This document shows, piece after piece, positions 21,300-32,985 of a stretch of DNA of 64,000 nt. Source of the DNA: Alitta virens (taxonomy: Eukaryota; Annelida; Polychaeta; Phyllodocida; Nereididae); NCBI GenBank assembly GCA_932294295.1, contig OW028584.1, positions 21,979,638 through 22,043,637 of the forward strand. Direction: 5' to 3'. The notes under the pieces are model-generated. The model was not told where the DNA came from, did not search any database, and saw only the letters and a list, made by a program, of their open reading frames with translations. The position numbers were made by a program, and so were the translations under genes. How positions within the stretch are numbered: the stretch's first letter is position 1; each line of letters opens with the position of its first letter.

Positions 21300-22060
21300 G
21301 TTGTATTTACCAAATAAGATCAGTTTAAGAATATGTTAATGGAGATATCTTTAGTGTGAGATTGTGAGTATTCGAAGCATTACATACACTTTCGAACAAA
21401 GAAAATTTCTTGACGTTGCCCCTGATGAGTTTTCTGAATTAATAGAACCAATCATTCAGATAATACGAGATTTTTTTTTAATAGCATAAAATTTAGTTGC
21501 ATACATGTAAACTTATTTGTTGATATTCTATTATATTACAATTTATAGTGTTGGGTTTCTGTAATTATAATAGCGAAATAATAAAAACGTTTTATTCAAA
21601 AGAGGGAGAGGGCAGAAGGTCGTGTTATTAAACCCTGTAGCTTGTTACGTGATGTACTCTTCTCATTATGAAAGCCATTAAGAGGAATTACAACTGCAAT
21701 ATACCACACTCATTTCCTCTATGGGAAAATGTTACGAGGTCTGTGCATCATGAACGCTCTGCAAATTGTCACATTGCCATTTGCTCTCCGAGTCTCTTGG
21801 TAAATGAATCCTTTGCTAAATATTTGAGTTGTTTCTATTTCCAACCACCTGATCCATCTGCTGCCAAATATTTCATTGCTTTTCTCTTCAATCTGTTTCT
21901 AAATAATTCAGTTTTTTTTTTTATTTGGTACTTTGCTGGACTGAGACTAATGCAAAGTTTGATCAGTACTGATGTTATGATGTTGTTTTTAGAAACTGAA
22001 GTGCTGAAATGTGTGGACGCAAATATAACCTCCAATAACTTATGATGTCTCCTGACCACT
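21300..22060. other. 5' flank of the receptor gene
   Basis: Expected to hold the untranslated first exon and promoter. I could not place a TATA box or exon with confidence. Confidence 0.4.
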
Positions 22061-22079
22061 CATTTTTTACCCTCGGTCA

Positions 22080-22860
22080 TACTAATGGCCGAATTGTATT
22101 GCAATCGCATGTGGCGTCTGTCTGTCCATCCATCTGTCTGTCCATTGCTCTTGTTGAAGCGATAACTGCAGATGTATTGATCCTAGGATCATGTGATTCA
22201 CTGGAATTATGCTTTATAGGGAGACCTTGGATGAGTTTGGAGATGGGTTATCTTGACTTACATCTGAGGGCACAGGGGTCGAAATCATGTTGAATCTTGT
22301 AGAAATGATAACTTTAGTAATTGTCATGCTAGGCTCATGCAACTTACAGGGATTATACCTTAGGGGAAGGCCTTGGATGACTTCGAAGATGGGCGCCCTT
22401 GACCTATTGAGGTCACAGGGGTCATTCCGAATCTGATGGAAATGATCAGTTTAGATAAGTAAATTATGGCCTTATGCAACAAAAGGGGATTTATACCTTT
22501 GGGGGAAAAAATTGCATAGTTTGAGGGTGGGTGACTTTGACCTATTTTTAAGGGTTAAATTCCATTCCGAACCTTGTAGAAATTATAAATTCAGCTTAAT
22601 TAATGCTACCATCATCTTACTGGGATTCTGCCTTAGGGGACAACCTTGGGTGAGTTATGCAGGTGTGTGACCTTCACCAATTTTTAAGGTAGCATGGTTG
22701 TTTCCAGCCATGTGGATATGATCAGTTCCGATACATTAATGATAGGCTAGTTCAACAAAGGGGGATTTATGCCTTAGAGGAAAACATTGCATGCGTTTTA
22801 AGATGGGTGAGTTTGACCTACTTATTTTGGTCACAGGGGTCAAATGACATCCTCACACGA
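22080..22860. repeat. Degenerate ~140-bp tandem repeat array
   Basis: About five units, each containing variants of ggggatttatgccttagggg, ccttgg(a/g)tgagtttgaagatggg, gaccttgacctattt and a (g/t)ggtcacaggggtca block. Unit starts lie near 22198, 22349, 22488, 22619 and 22763. The array is preceded by a (TGTC) run and ends at ccatggcgacgtgag. Confidence 0.7.
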
Positions 22861-23139
22861 TACCCCCATGGCGACGTGAGTGAACTCTATGTGACAGGCC
22901 GAGGGTTTCACGTGCTTTGCACGGTATTTTTGCTTTATATTTTATATTATTGTACTTTACCATGTCAAGTGTATGAATGTTTGCCTTTATATCTCTGTAT
23001 ATGTGTATAATTAGGTCAAATAAATTACCAAACTACCACAAACTTCTACAAAAATCAAATACAAGGCCAGTTTAGAATGACAATGTGATAAACCAAAGAA
23101 TGAATTGTAGTGATTTTAAGACAATAGTGAACTAAAATA

Positions 23140-23990
23140 AGTTTATGCAATAAAAGAGTCCTCCAATGAAGCGATGCTTCAAAAGCTTACCCTCCACAAT
23201 AACAGTGCGGAAGATATTGGCATGAAAATAAACTCTGCAAAAATCGAAATTCTTCTGCATAAACAATGATAAATGTGATTGCAGCCCCTTCACCATTGAA
23301 AATATGCATATGGAGAATATCGACAGTAATGTATACCTGGATACCCCCATCAATAACCAGTCGATAGCAGAGCAAATCAAACAACACTTGAAGCAAAAAA
23401 TACCAAATGTCCAAAAGTTCGTTTCGTTTCTCAACAGACACAAAGTTTGACCGTGCTATAAAATCTGCAATATTTTATAGTTGTAAAACTTGGTAGATAT
23501 CTCACTTCAAGCAAGCAGAGACAATATATATGTCGACACTGAAAAGTAAGAAACGGTTTCTCACCAAACTGAAAAACCGACAAGACTTCAGGGGAACGCG
23601 CTAAGAGAAATCCTTGAATCTTGCTGTCCAGACGAAATGTCCTGCAGGAAAAGCAATAGAAACAGGATGAATTTCACCCAGGAGTCAGACCCAAAAAACC
23701 CAAGCAAACAGACTTGTCATTGAGAGAATTCAGGATGTGGAGACGTCCAAATGAATCACTTACAGAAAAATCAACCAAAGTTTCAAGGTACATCCTATGT
23801 ACCTAAACCGTACAATCTGTGAACCACATCCCATTGCAATGACAAGAATTTGAGTCGGATCACACAGGTTAAAAATTAAAACCGGTTAATGGGCAAGAGT
23901 GACGCGACATAAACGATTCTGCGCATGCTGAAAAATTCAGACTGAAAAAACATGCCCGATGTGACTGCCCCTTGACAAGTCACATCAGAG
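23140..23990 (+). mobile_element. Decayed non-LTR retrotransposon fragment (RT C-terminus)
   Basis: The plus-strand translation, broken by stops and frameshifts, gives ALQKLTLHNNSAEDIGMKIN then SAKIEILLHKQ, the end of a LINE-type reverse transcriptase. Downstream pieces resemble the post-RT region (EQIKQHLKQKI, KSAIFYSCKTW, LREILESCCPDEM). No intact frame remains. The assignment is from pattern recognition only. Confidence 0.5.
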
Positions 23991-24249
23991 CAGCCTATGC
24001 AGAGAAGCTAACTTTCACAAATATGGAACCTTTATTGCTAGCTGAATGTAATAAACTACAAATACTGCTACACCATTGTGAACTTTTTTCAGTGAACTTT
24101 CATAGAAGTTGGGACACTTTGCAACTTTCAAAAAAGTTGGACACTTTGCAATTTACATTTGATATTAACATTGTAACTATGTAGCTTACTTTTGCTACAG
24201 AATTGAATCTATGGTCAAATCACAATAAATTACTACTGCTATATGTTGG

Positions 24250-24450
24250 TGTCAGACAGTCACTCTCGGGACAGAGGACAGTTAACCGTACCATGTGGAG
24301 TAGAGTATCTTGGTCAAAAAGGAATTTTACTCTTAATGAAAATAAGATTTTTGAAAATTTGTGAATTCATTTTCGACCAAGATACTCTCCTACAGAAGAT
24401 TAATTTTACTCTCAATGAAAATAAGATTTTTACTGCAAATCATTTTTGGC
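24250..24450. repeat. Local imperfect duplication
   Basis: The block attttactcttaatgaaaat ... aagattttt occurs twice (about 24325-24355 and 24402-24432), with inverted flanks: tatcttggtcaaaaagg near 24306 against cattttcgaccaagatact near 24370. Confidence 0.6.
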
Positions 24451-26090
24451 ATTAGTATTTTCGAATTTTGGTATCCAACATTTCCTAAATATTGAACCAA
24501 CAATAGAATTAGATGGATAAGTATAGTGCGTCTAAAAAAAAAACCTTCAGTCTCTTATAAGCTAGAATAAGCTTTCTTGTTACTTTAGACCTTTCAGTGT
24601 AAAGACGTATATATCAGGACACTGCATTTGTTTCGTCTGTCCCAGAGGACAGTAAATGGGATTAAGCTGAGCAAGACACCGTGTAATCCTAGGAAGTCCC
24701 TAAGCTGGCTGGGGGCAATCAACCGACTTGGATGTCTTATACAGTTATAAATGGACACGATGGCCTTTCGTCTTATTGTGCCTAGCATATTAGTGGTCAT
24801 ACAGGGAGTTGGGCAAGCACTGAAAATAACTAAATAAAGTGCTCATGTGACGTAGATTATTGGTTTGTTTTGTAAAACAACTGTCTAAAAGCTATTCAAT
24901 TTGCTCGACCAGTCGGAAGTTTTTACCAACAAAGGGATTATCCAAAAATTTTGATTACTCTGTTTTGTAAACAGTCAAGGTTGGCTGGAGTAATTGAATG
25001 GTTTCACTGCTTGAACCTACTAACAATAACAACCAATGTGACGTGGCAGAAGCACTTTGAAAGAATGAAAAATGTTGCACTATTCGCCAGGTAACTGTTT
25101 TCTGCTAGGCACTGTAATAAGATCGTGTACATAGTTTCTAACTAAGGTAAGTTGTGCACAGAGTTTTGTCAGATTTCTTGATTTACTGAAATAAAAGTAA
25201 TTCATTGAAATCTTGGTCTCATTTTGGGTGTCTTTAAAAATGGTGCGTCAATGCTGAGGTAAGATACCCTATCCATGTACTAAATGGTTAACATGTTGAG
25301 CATTTTCAATCATGTCATCTCATCATTATGTCTACCGCCATCTTCTTTATACAAGGCCTCCATCTCCGCACAGCTACGTTGGCTGTCGCAAGCTTCGCGA
25401 GCGACGAGAGTGACCCGCCGCTGTTGGAAAGATGGTCCACTGCTGACATTATTTTGTTCGATTAAGATGGCTATGGAATCTTGAAACCTGATTGTTTCTA
25501 GGCAAGAAATAACATTTTATTCCTATTCATGGGAAGGCGATGGGTAGCTAGGTAGTCTAACGCTGAAGGCACTGGTTATATTAGTTTCTATGAAGATCCA
25601 AATCTTAGTGGAGGCTCTTAGCATGAAAATCGTTACAGTGTGGACAAAGCATTGAAATTTGGTGTACCCCTTCAGTTTTTTCTTTCTAATGAGCCCAAGC
25701 TCCAAACAATTTTTGAGATAAAGGGGTAAAATCTAAGATGGCGGCCAAAATAGCTCAAATTGCTGCTTAGGGCCTACTAACCAGGCAATGATAATTTCTA
25801 CTGATCAAAATATTGACAAAAATATCAGAAAATCAAGTATCATATAACATGGTTGCTAATCATTGTGTTTGTTTATTTTCAAATTTTAGGGTTCAAAATG
25901 GCCGCCATTTGGTAATTCATCAAGAGTGTCAGACAAATATCGACATGCACAGTACTCAGCAATGAATATTCCATGCATTACTAATTTCATGTTGCCAAAT
26001 TAATTCATTTTTTTTAGATTACTCGATATGGGCTTCAAATGACAGCCATTGACAGTCATCGGAATAAGATTGTTGCTTTCTATTTCAGTG
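24451..26090. other. Intergenic, no gene recognised
   Basis: Contains AAGATGGCGGCCAAAATAG (25731-25749) and an AAATGGCCGCCATTT palindrome (25897-25911), both common in invertebrate repeats, and a CpG-bearing patch at 25370-25440. Short frames here are not convincing. Confidence 0.4.
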
Positions 26091-26221
26091 TCTTAGTTGG
26101 GGCAAGTAAAAGACCCCATGGCATCCATAGGGTAAGAAAATGTGCAACATGGTGTTGGCTCCAAGCCTAATCATCTTAATTTGCCACTCCTCATTGTTGG
26201 TCTAAAAATAAACTGTACATG

Positions 26222-26366
26222 TACATGGCCAATTGTGCCACATGCGTTTTCAATGTGTTCTGATAAACGCATGGTTTTTGCCTCATTATAATTAGCTAAA
26301 AACCATGCGTTTTCCATGCGTTTATCCGAACGTATGGAAAACGCACGTGGCACATTTGGCCATGTA
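26222..26366. mobile_element. Palindromic MITE, family M3, copy 1
   Basis: The ends TACATGGCCAATTGTGCCAC and GTGGCACATTTGGCCATGTA are inverted, and the interior is also largely palindromic around aaaaccatgcgtttt. The whole element folds into one long hairpin. A second copy lies at 35031-35184. Confidence 0.85.
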
Positions 26367-26859
26367 TAAGCCGACTGATCTTTTAACCAGTAGCTGTGAG
26401 ACAATGTAATACAAAGTGACTAAGAAATAATGTTTGAAACGATAATTATACAACACAAAATACCCCACCCACTACATGCATCTTTATGGCAGCCAGCCCA
26501 ATAACAGTAATAGGACAAAAAGAGCAAGCTAACACAGTGTCATCAATAAGTGCAAAAGGCTCCTCAGTCGTCCATATTTTATACAAGCCCTGGCATAAGT
26601 CTAGTGTATAAATGACAAGCTTAATGTCCCTAGGCACATCAGATGGGGAGGCAAGTGATGCTATGGACCACTGGCTCAGCTTGTCACATCCCATACTACT
26701 TCATTGCGTTATGTGTTTATGTGGGAAGGTTTGTGCTGCTTCTGTTAGTTTTGATGCCCTTCTCTGTCTCTAGGCAGTTGGGGGCATTTGAGTGCCCTGT
26801 TCTCAACAAAACACTGTTGAATTACATTTGCATAGAAAATAATAGACTCCGATTCTTTA

Positions 26860-27350
26860 TTTCTTTGCTAAAAAAAAAAAAATTAATTACAATATCATTG
26901 AAAAGAAAGTAAGAAAAAAAATATATATAGAGAGCAAAGGGGACTCCTCAAAGGCAATGGATGCCGCTGAAGAGGAGCTGCTTGCTTATAAAAGACAAAA
27001 ATAATTTGGTTTGTATTGTTACTATTTGTTGTGTATTGTCTTGTATTGTACTGTATATTTCAATTAAATATGTAGTGAAATTATCTCATCGTAGTGGATA
27101 TGACCCACTGTTGACCTTGTTCTTGTGGTTGGTCTGAAAACATACATATCGTTTTATTCTTTCATTATCGGTGTCCTTGACAACTATTTTTTTATAATTT
27201 AATTATTGGTAAGTTGTAGAATCTACCAAAGTATTTTTTCATGTGGTTTCGTTTCCTATGTAATTTATTTTGCATACCACCATATGTGCCTGGTAATGGA
27301 TACCAAAGTAAGGTTGGTTGTCCAGGCAGTCGTTAATTGATGGATGGCTG
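26860..27350. other. AT-rich sequence with possible LINE 3' end
   Basis: ggggactcctcaaaggcaat (26940-26959) and the following gaagaggagctgctt form a stem like the tails at 49000 and 51250. The rest is AT-rich. Confidence 0.3.
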
Positions 27351-27479
27351 TAAATGCAGATCAAGACTAGCAGTCAATGGGTAAGGACACAAAAGGGCTC
27401 TAGGAAGATCTATGGCCTTACCCAATGGGAATGGGTGTCCAAATGGCAGGATGGGTGCAGCTGCCAGATTGCATGCCGC

Positions 27480-28018
27480 ATTGGGTGGTTGTCAGACCAA
27501 TGTTGGCTGAATTTGGCCAACAACAAGTTGATATTGCCCATTGGGTGGTTGTCAGACCAATGTTGGCTGAATTTGGCCAACAACAAGTTGATATTGCCCA
27601 TTGGGTGGTTGTCAGACCAATGTTGGCTGAATTTGGCCAACGCCAAGTTGATATTGCACATTGGGTTGGTTGTTGGACTGACTTTGGTTGATTTTGGTCA
27701 ATGCCAAGTTGATATTGCCCATTGGGTGGTTGTCAGACCAATGTTGGCTGAATTTGGCCAACGCCAAGTTGATATTGCACATTGGGTTGGTTGTTGGACT
27801 GACTTTGGTTGATTTTGGCCAATGCCAAGTTGATATTGCACATTGGGTTGGTTGTTGGACTGACTTTGGTTGATTTTGGCCAATGCCAAGTTGATATTGC
27901 ACATTGGGTTGGTTGTTGGACTGACTTTGGCTGATTTTGGTCAATGCCAAGTTGATATTGCCCATTGGGTGGTTGTTGGCCCGAGTTTGGCCTATTTTGT
28001 TGACACCAAACCAACATT
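27480..28018. repeat. 60/61-bp minisatellite with two unit types
   Basis: Nine units in the order A A A B A B B B and a decayed ninth. Type A (60 bp) has ggttgtcagaccaatgttgg. Type B (61 bp) has ttgttggactgactttggtt. Units start at 27480, 27540, 27600, 27660, 27721, 27781, 27842, 27903 and 27964. The 60-bp units keep frame, which produces long repetitive spurious ORFs on both strands. Confidence 0.95.
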
Positions 28019-28099
28019 GTGCTGATGTACAATCTTATTTGGAATCTGGAGTGACCTAGGGTGTATGAGTTTGAACCCTGCTCCTTTCGCCGTTTGTTA

Positions 28100-30350
28100 G
28101 TCACATCTTAGTCCCTATCGCAACATATGGGGTAACAGATATCCTTGAGGTCAATGAAACATTTGTCGGGATGTCATTTTCGGAAGGGGATGGGGGATAG
28201 GGAGCGATTCCTTGACCTTGAATGTGCATATCAGAATATTTTGCTGGTATCTGTTTTTTATTTTTTGGTGGGTTTGTTTTTTGGTTTAATTTGGTGATTA
28301 TGTCACTATCACAAGGGCCGCTATCCACTTAGTAAGCCCTGACAATCCCATAATCCTTCACATATGCTTTATGCAAATGAGGAAGTTCCCCATCTGTGTA
28401 TTTTATCTTTGGTACTCATTAAAAACGTTCGGTTTTTTCTCAAGCTAAACTTAGCTAGACCACTTGAACACCCAGCTAAGTAGCGACTGTGATGGTGGTT
28501 TCCTGTGGTAATAGCAGCAGCTGTATTAAGGTGACAAAATAGAGACCCCTTTCAGAAGATTCACTTAACCTTGTGGCTAGCCTGGCCTAAATCATGCTAA
28601 ATTCTTGCGTTTGCCTATTAACATATGGATATGCATCTGAATTGAAAAGATAAATATTCATTACAAATTTATCAAAATTCCATGGGATAGTCTACTGGTT
28701 TTATCAATGTCGTTTGCATATCTGCACTGGGTCTAAATATCCCAGCCCAATGTGCTCATGTGACTGCCAGGTTCCAGAACAGTGGTCCAACTCATGCATT
28801 GCAGATATGCTTTTGAAGTGAAATCCTATCTGTGAGTCCTTTCAAATCTCACCTGCTAGTGAGTCATGTACTCCCAAAATGGAATCATCCCATTTCAATC
28901 ATTTCCATGACATGCGACAAGACCTCTGCATTATTGGATTATGCATACAACTGATTAATCACACACGATGGAATGATGTTTGCCCAGCGACAACTAATTT
29001 GCAGATTTGTATGAGGGGACATGCATATACCACTCGCAAAATGAGAGTATGAGAACATTAGGGTTGGTGGGTATCGTTGGATTGATGTAACTGAGGAATG
29101 CACCCACGCAAGAAATGAAGTAAATATATGCCAATGTCACGAAGAATCTCCTTGACATTGTTATGCAAAGATTAAGAAATAGTGTCTGTAGTTTTCATTG
29201 TAAGGAAATATGCATAACATTGTATTGTAATTATAAATGCCATGAGATATGCAGATGCATTGTGGGTGATTTAATGTGGACAATAAATGACAGGTATGGT
29301 ACTTTTATATAGTGTTGTGTTGATTTTAACATTATGAAATTTATCATCATAATCGTCATCTTGTATTGTTAGTTATCTTTAATTTTAAAGGAATAGTTGA
29401 GTATTTTTGTATTACTTTATTGGTCGTTACGCAGTGCCTACTTTTACCATAAGTAACCATTAGAGTTACAAGTTAAAAAAAAAGTCAGGTGATGACACAT
29501 GGACTGAGCTGCTGTGAAGTACTGGTTACAAGATTTGAACCTCTGACTTTGTTTCTAGCATAGGCATAAATAAAACTGATCCCTAAGAGAGCGTATGTAC
29601 CTAGTATCTCTAAAATGTATGTTATATCTGCAATGCTAGCTTCCTAAATTATCCCGTTCGATGCCAACTAAAATCGGAAATTTTGAAGTGTTTTTTTCTG
29701 CCACTTGGTATTTCCAGTTCACTTCAACAATTGAATGCTCTTCAATTACATTAATTGCAACTGCAGATTTCCTGTTTGTCAAAACATTACTAGGTGCTAT
29801 CATGTTTCAACAGGAACATTTTGGCTCCCTGCGGGATTGACAACTAATATTTGGATTATTTGACAATTTTTCATGAAAATTAAAAGAAGTGCAAACCCAT
29901 ATTTCAGAATTCCCAAGAGAGTGGTAATGTTACGTGATTATAAGCTACTCATAACAGTTGCTCAACACTGACAGAATTATAGCGATCTGTTAAATTTGAA
30001 ATTTGTGGGTGTGACACATGGGAAATGTGGAGTTGGTGGATATAGTACCAACTTCTGATTCACCGTGTTTCAATTATGGATTGCATTGAAGCAGACTTGT
30101 CATCAGACTCATCATTACCATGTAGTAATGAAATGGATTTTATCAACATTACTCTGCTGCACAAGGGTTTGTCACTCTTGTGCAATGTAGATAAAAAGCA
30201 TACTTCATCTTATTCACACTATTTCAATATTCGTCATGATGTCCAAATTTATGAGTTTAGTAATATTCTCCTTTAGGGCTTCTAAACAAAAAGATCGAAA
30301 CAGGATATAGTGATTTCTTGGCCACCTAACTAACACTAATATAATAAGCT
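28100..30350. other. Intergenic, no gene recognised
   Basis: Single-copy-looking AT-rich DNA. A B-box-like GGTTCAAATC on the minus strand near 29535 and GGGTTCAAACTC near 28065 may be remnants of tRNA-derived SINEs. Confidence 0.4.
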
Positions 30351-30353
30351 AGC

Positions 30354-30474
30354 TACCCAGATAGCATTCCAAATCGGGCCAGCGTCGCTTCTATATCGGC
30401 CACCATCAATACAACAACGTTTTGTCATCCCCGACATGTGCCGACATGAAACGATTTGGAATGCTATCTGGGTA
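30354..30474. mobile_element. 121-bp MITE with perfect 23-bp TIRs
   Basis: TACCCAGATAGCATTCCAAA plus TCG at the left is exactly inverted at the right (30452-30474). The outer TA on each side is probably the target duplication. Too short for any gene. Confidence 0.9.
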
Positions 30475-30879
30475 CAACTTACATGTGAACATTTAGTTCT
30501 CTATAGGTCTCTAATGTCCACTGTGATTATCAAGTTGCCCCCAAGTATTAAATTCTAGCAAAAACAAAAAGGTCAAAAATTTCTATTGTGGATATTGTTA
30601 AGTTCTTTGTATATAGCCAGATGGGCAGTGTTACTTTTTGCCACTCACTGACAGACAAGGAACAATGACATTTTATATTTGCACGAATGGTCTATCTGCA
30701 CCTGCAGCAGTACCAATATGGCCGGGGCAAATAAGGGTGACCCTCAATCAACACTGCATATATGGGAGAGGAATATAAATTATGGTCTTCAGCATTTATG
30801 GAATGAAACCATCATATCAAGCAAATACTATGCTAATTAATTCATGAGGTAATGAATGTTGATGATGAAGAAGAGTCTC

Positions 30880-31030
30880 ACCAGTCTCACTGACCAATCG
30901 CATTGGTGGACTTTTGTGTCATGCAGATGAGGCATGACATCATGAGAGAACTGACCAATCAGATGAGTAGAATGGAGCGTCATGCAAATAAGGCATGGCG
31001 TCATGACCAATCAGATTGCTAGAAAGCGAC
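30880..31030. promoter_or_regulatory. CCAAT/octamer-like degenerate triplet repeat
   Basis: Three ~60-bp units, each beginning GACCAATC (30890, 30953 and 31007). The first two are followed by CATGCA(G/A)AT and a GGCATG(A/G)C(A/G)TCATG block. CCAAT with ATGCAAAT is the pairing seen in histone H2B promoters, but no histone gene is present. Confidence 0.35.
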
Positions 31031-31370
31031 GTATTTTTGTTATTCTCAAGGGAACACAATCTTTGTCATCCATGCTGAGTGTGGGAGTCAGTAAATAGTC
31101 CACAATGACAGTACAATATTTGCAATGCACCGCAGGACTGTTTTATGCCAATGGCAATACTTCAGAGCAACCGAATGAGTCTTGACGGGATGATGAAACT
31201 GAGAACTAAACATTGTTAATGAAACCGTCATCTCTGTTCTTCTGACTGCGGCTATATATCCGGCTGCGGTTGGCTGACACTAATGCGGTCTTGGTTACAT
31301 AGCATTCAATTTGGTCATAAACTTAAGCCATAGCGCGCCATCGTTCTGTATGTCTGTACCATGGAGAGAA

Positions 31371-31478
31371 GAGTAGACTTGTCTCCAAGAGTAGACTTGT
31401 CTCCAAGAGTAGACTTGTCTCCAAGAGTAGACTTGTCTCCAAGAGTAGACTTGTCTCCAAGAGTAGACTTGTCTCCAT
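31371..31478. repeat. 18-bp tandem repeat, six units
   Basis: gtagacttgtctccaaga repeated six times with no change, flanked by inverted CCATGGAGA and TCTCCATGG. As a multiple of three it gives RVDLSP repeats in a spurious ORF. Confidence 0.95.
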
Positions 31479-31528
31479 GGTCTGTACACATAAATATTGT
31501 ATATGATCTTCTATACACAGTACTATTT

Positions 31529-31800
31529 AAGCCCCATTACATCAGCCTAAAGATTATCTGAGACCTGCAGGGGCTTTTGATCCTTGACAGTTTTCACAGT
31601 TTTGGTTGCAGTCACACATTACAACAGGTCTTCAAAATTATTGTAAGACAGATTCTAATAATCATATGACTGCCACAAGACTAACATACAACTACTGTAA
31701 GACCATCTTAAGATTTAAGATAAGAAAGGACTGTCAAAGATTAATGAAGGTTACCAAAGACTATGTGTGACCTTTGAACAACCATCGTACAACCTAGGAA
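31529..31800. mobile_element. TIR element, family M4, partial copy
   Basis: Begins taagccccattacatcagcc and aligns with 32986-33140 plus 33462-33560. It preserves the uninterrupted sequence (ataatcatatgactgccaca, 31659-31678) at the point where the other copy has an insertion. Confidence 0.65.
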
Positions 31801-32985
31801 TCTGTAAATATTCCTAGGTACAACCATTCTTGTGAACTTATTGTCCATGGGCAAGAGCCCCAAATTTTATAAACCGTTACCGGTCAAAGGGACATAGGCT
31901 ATTATACCTTTTCTTAGAATCTCAGCTTTCTAATGATGTGTGAAAGACATCTATGAATGGTAGCTGCTAGAAGATATCACGTAACCAAGGTAACAAAGTC
32001 ATGAACATTTTTTATTGTCTATTAAACTAGTGACTCACATATCTCAGCCCCGAATAGTCACAGAGCAATAAACTATACATGGTTTCCTATGTTTTTATCT
32101 CTGATGCCCCTAATATTGCGTAATAACCTAATAATTTTCAAAATTTAGATTTATTTCGCGTTTCAATTCTGTTTGTACTGAAATAACATACATAGGCATG
32201 ATGTGTTACCCATCTTTAGGAAGCCTACATTATGGGCTTTCATGTGATATGTGTGTCTGCACGGCCAAGGATGTTACAAAAATAATAAATATTCAAGCCT
32301 CGGCTGAAAATTATAGCAACAGGAATATCGTGAGATGTAAATAAGGTAGAACAACAAACAATGTACTGTTTCTTATGTTTTAGGATATGGGGAGTTCATT
32401 TATGGCATCATTTGTTATCTCTGATGCACCTAATATTATGTGCAATTCTATTTGTGGTCACATACCAAATATTGGCATCATGTGATATATGTTTTGGAAT
32501 TGCCTATCTCATGGGCTTTCATATGATATAACACTTTTAATAGTTGCGTGTATATATGTGGCTCTACAGGAGAAATGTTAGCCTCGGTTAAAATTAATGA
32601 CAAGGATATTATGAGATATGCATAAGGTAGAACAACCAAAAAGACATGGTTTTATATGTTTTATGACATCGGAAATCCATTTATCACATCAGTTTTGATT
32701 TCAGATGTACTGCTTTTGTTGCAATGCCGAGAAATATGAGAAAAATGTACTAATTTTAATTGCTGCTTGGGTTGTGTTGCCATTTACACCAATATATCCG
32801 CTGTGATTACCAAGTTTTCATATTTTTGACAGTTTTTATATTCTGACTTTATTTTGAGTCACACTATGTAATAGATTGTGTACTTTAAAGATCACCCAAG
32901 ACTATCACATATCAATTTCATTCAAGATTGTTTAAGACTAAATTAGTCTACAACCATTGTGCAACTTTCTATGTATGATTAATTA
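31801..32985. other. Intergenic, duplicated AT-rich blocks
   Basis: Two related stretches (about 32080-32360 and 32380-32640) share atctctgatgc(c/a)cctaatatt, gggctttcatatgatat and gagatatgcataaggtagaacaac-like words, so an old duplication is likely. No gene is seen. Confidence 0.5.

Noticed and set aside
27354..28104. Several long repetitive frames with GWLSDQCWLNLAN-type repeats
   Set aside because: They arise on both strands from the 60-bp minisatellite, whose unit length is a multiple of three; 61-bp units break them.
31295..31561. RVDLSP / YSWRQV repeat proteins
   Set aside because: Both strands stay open only because the repeat unit is 18 bp; no gene context.
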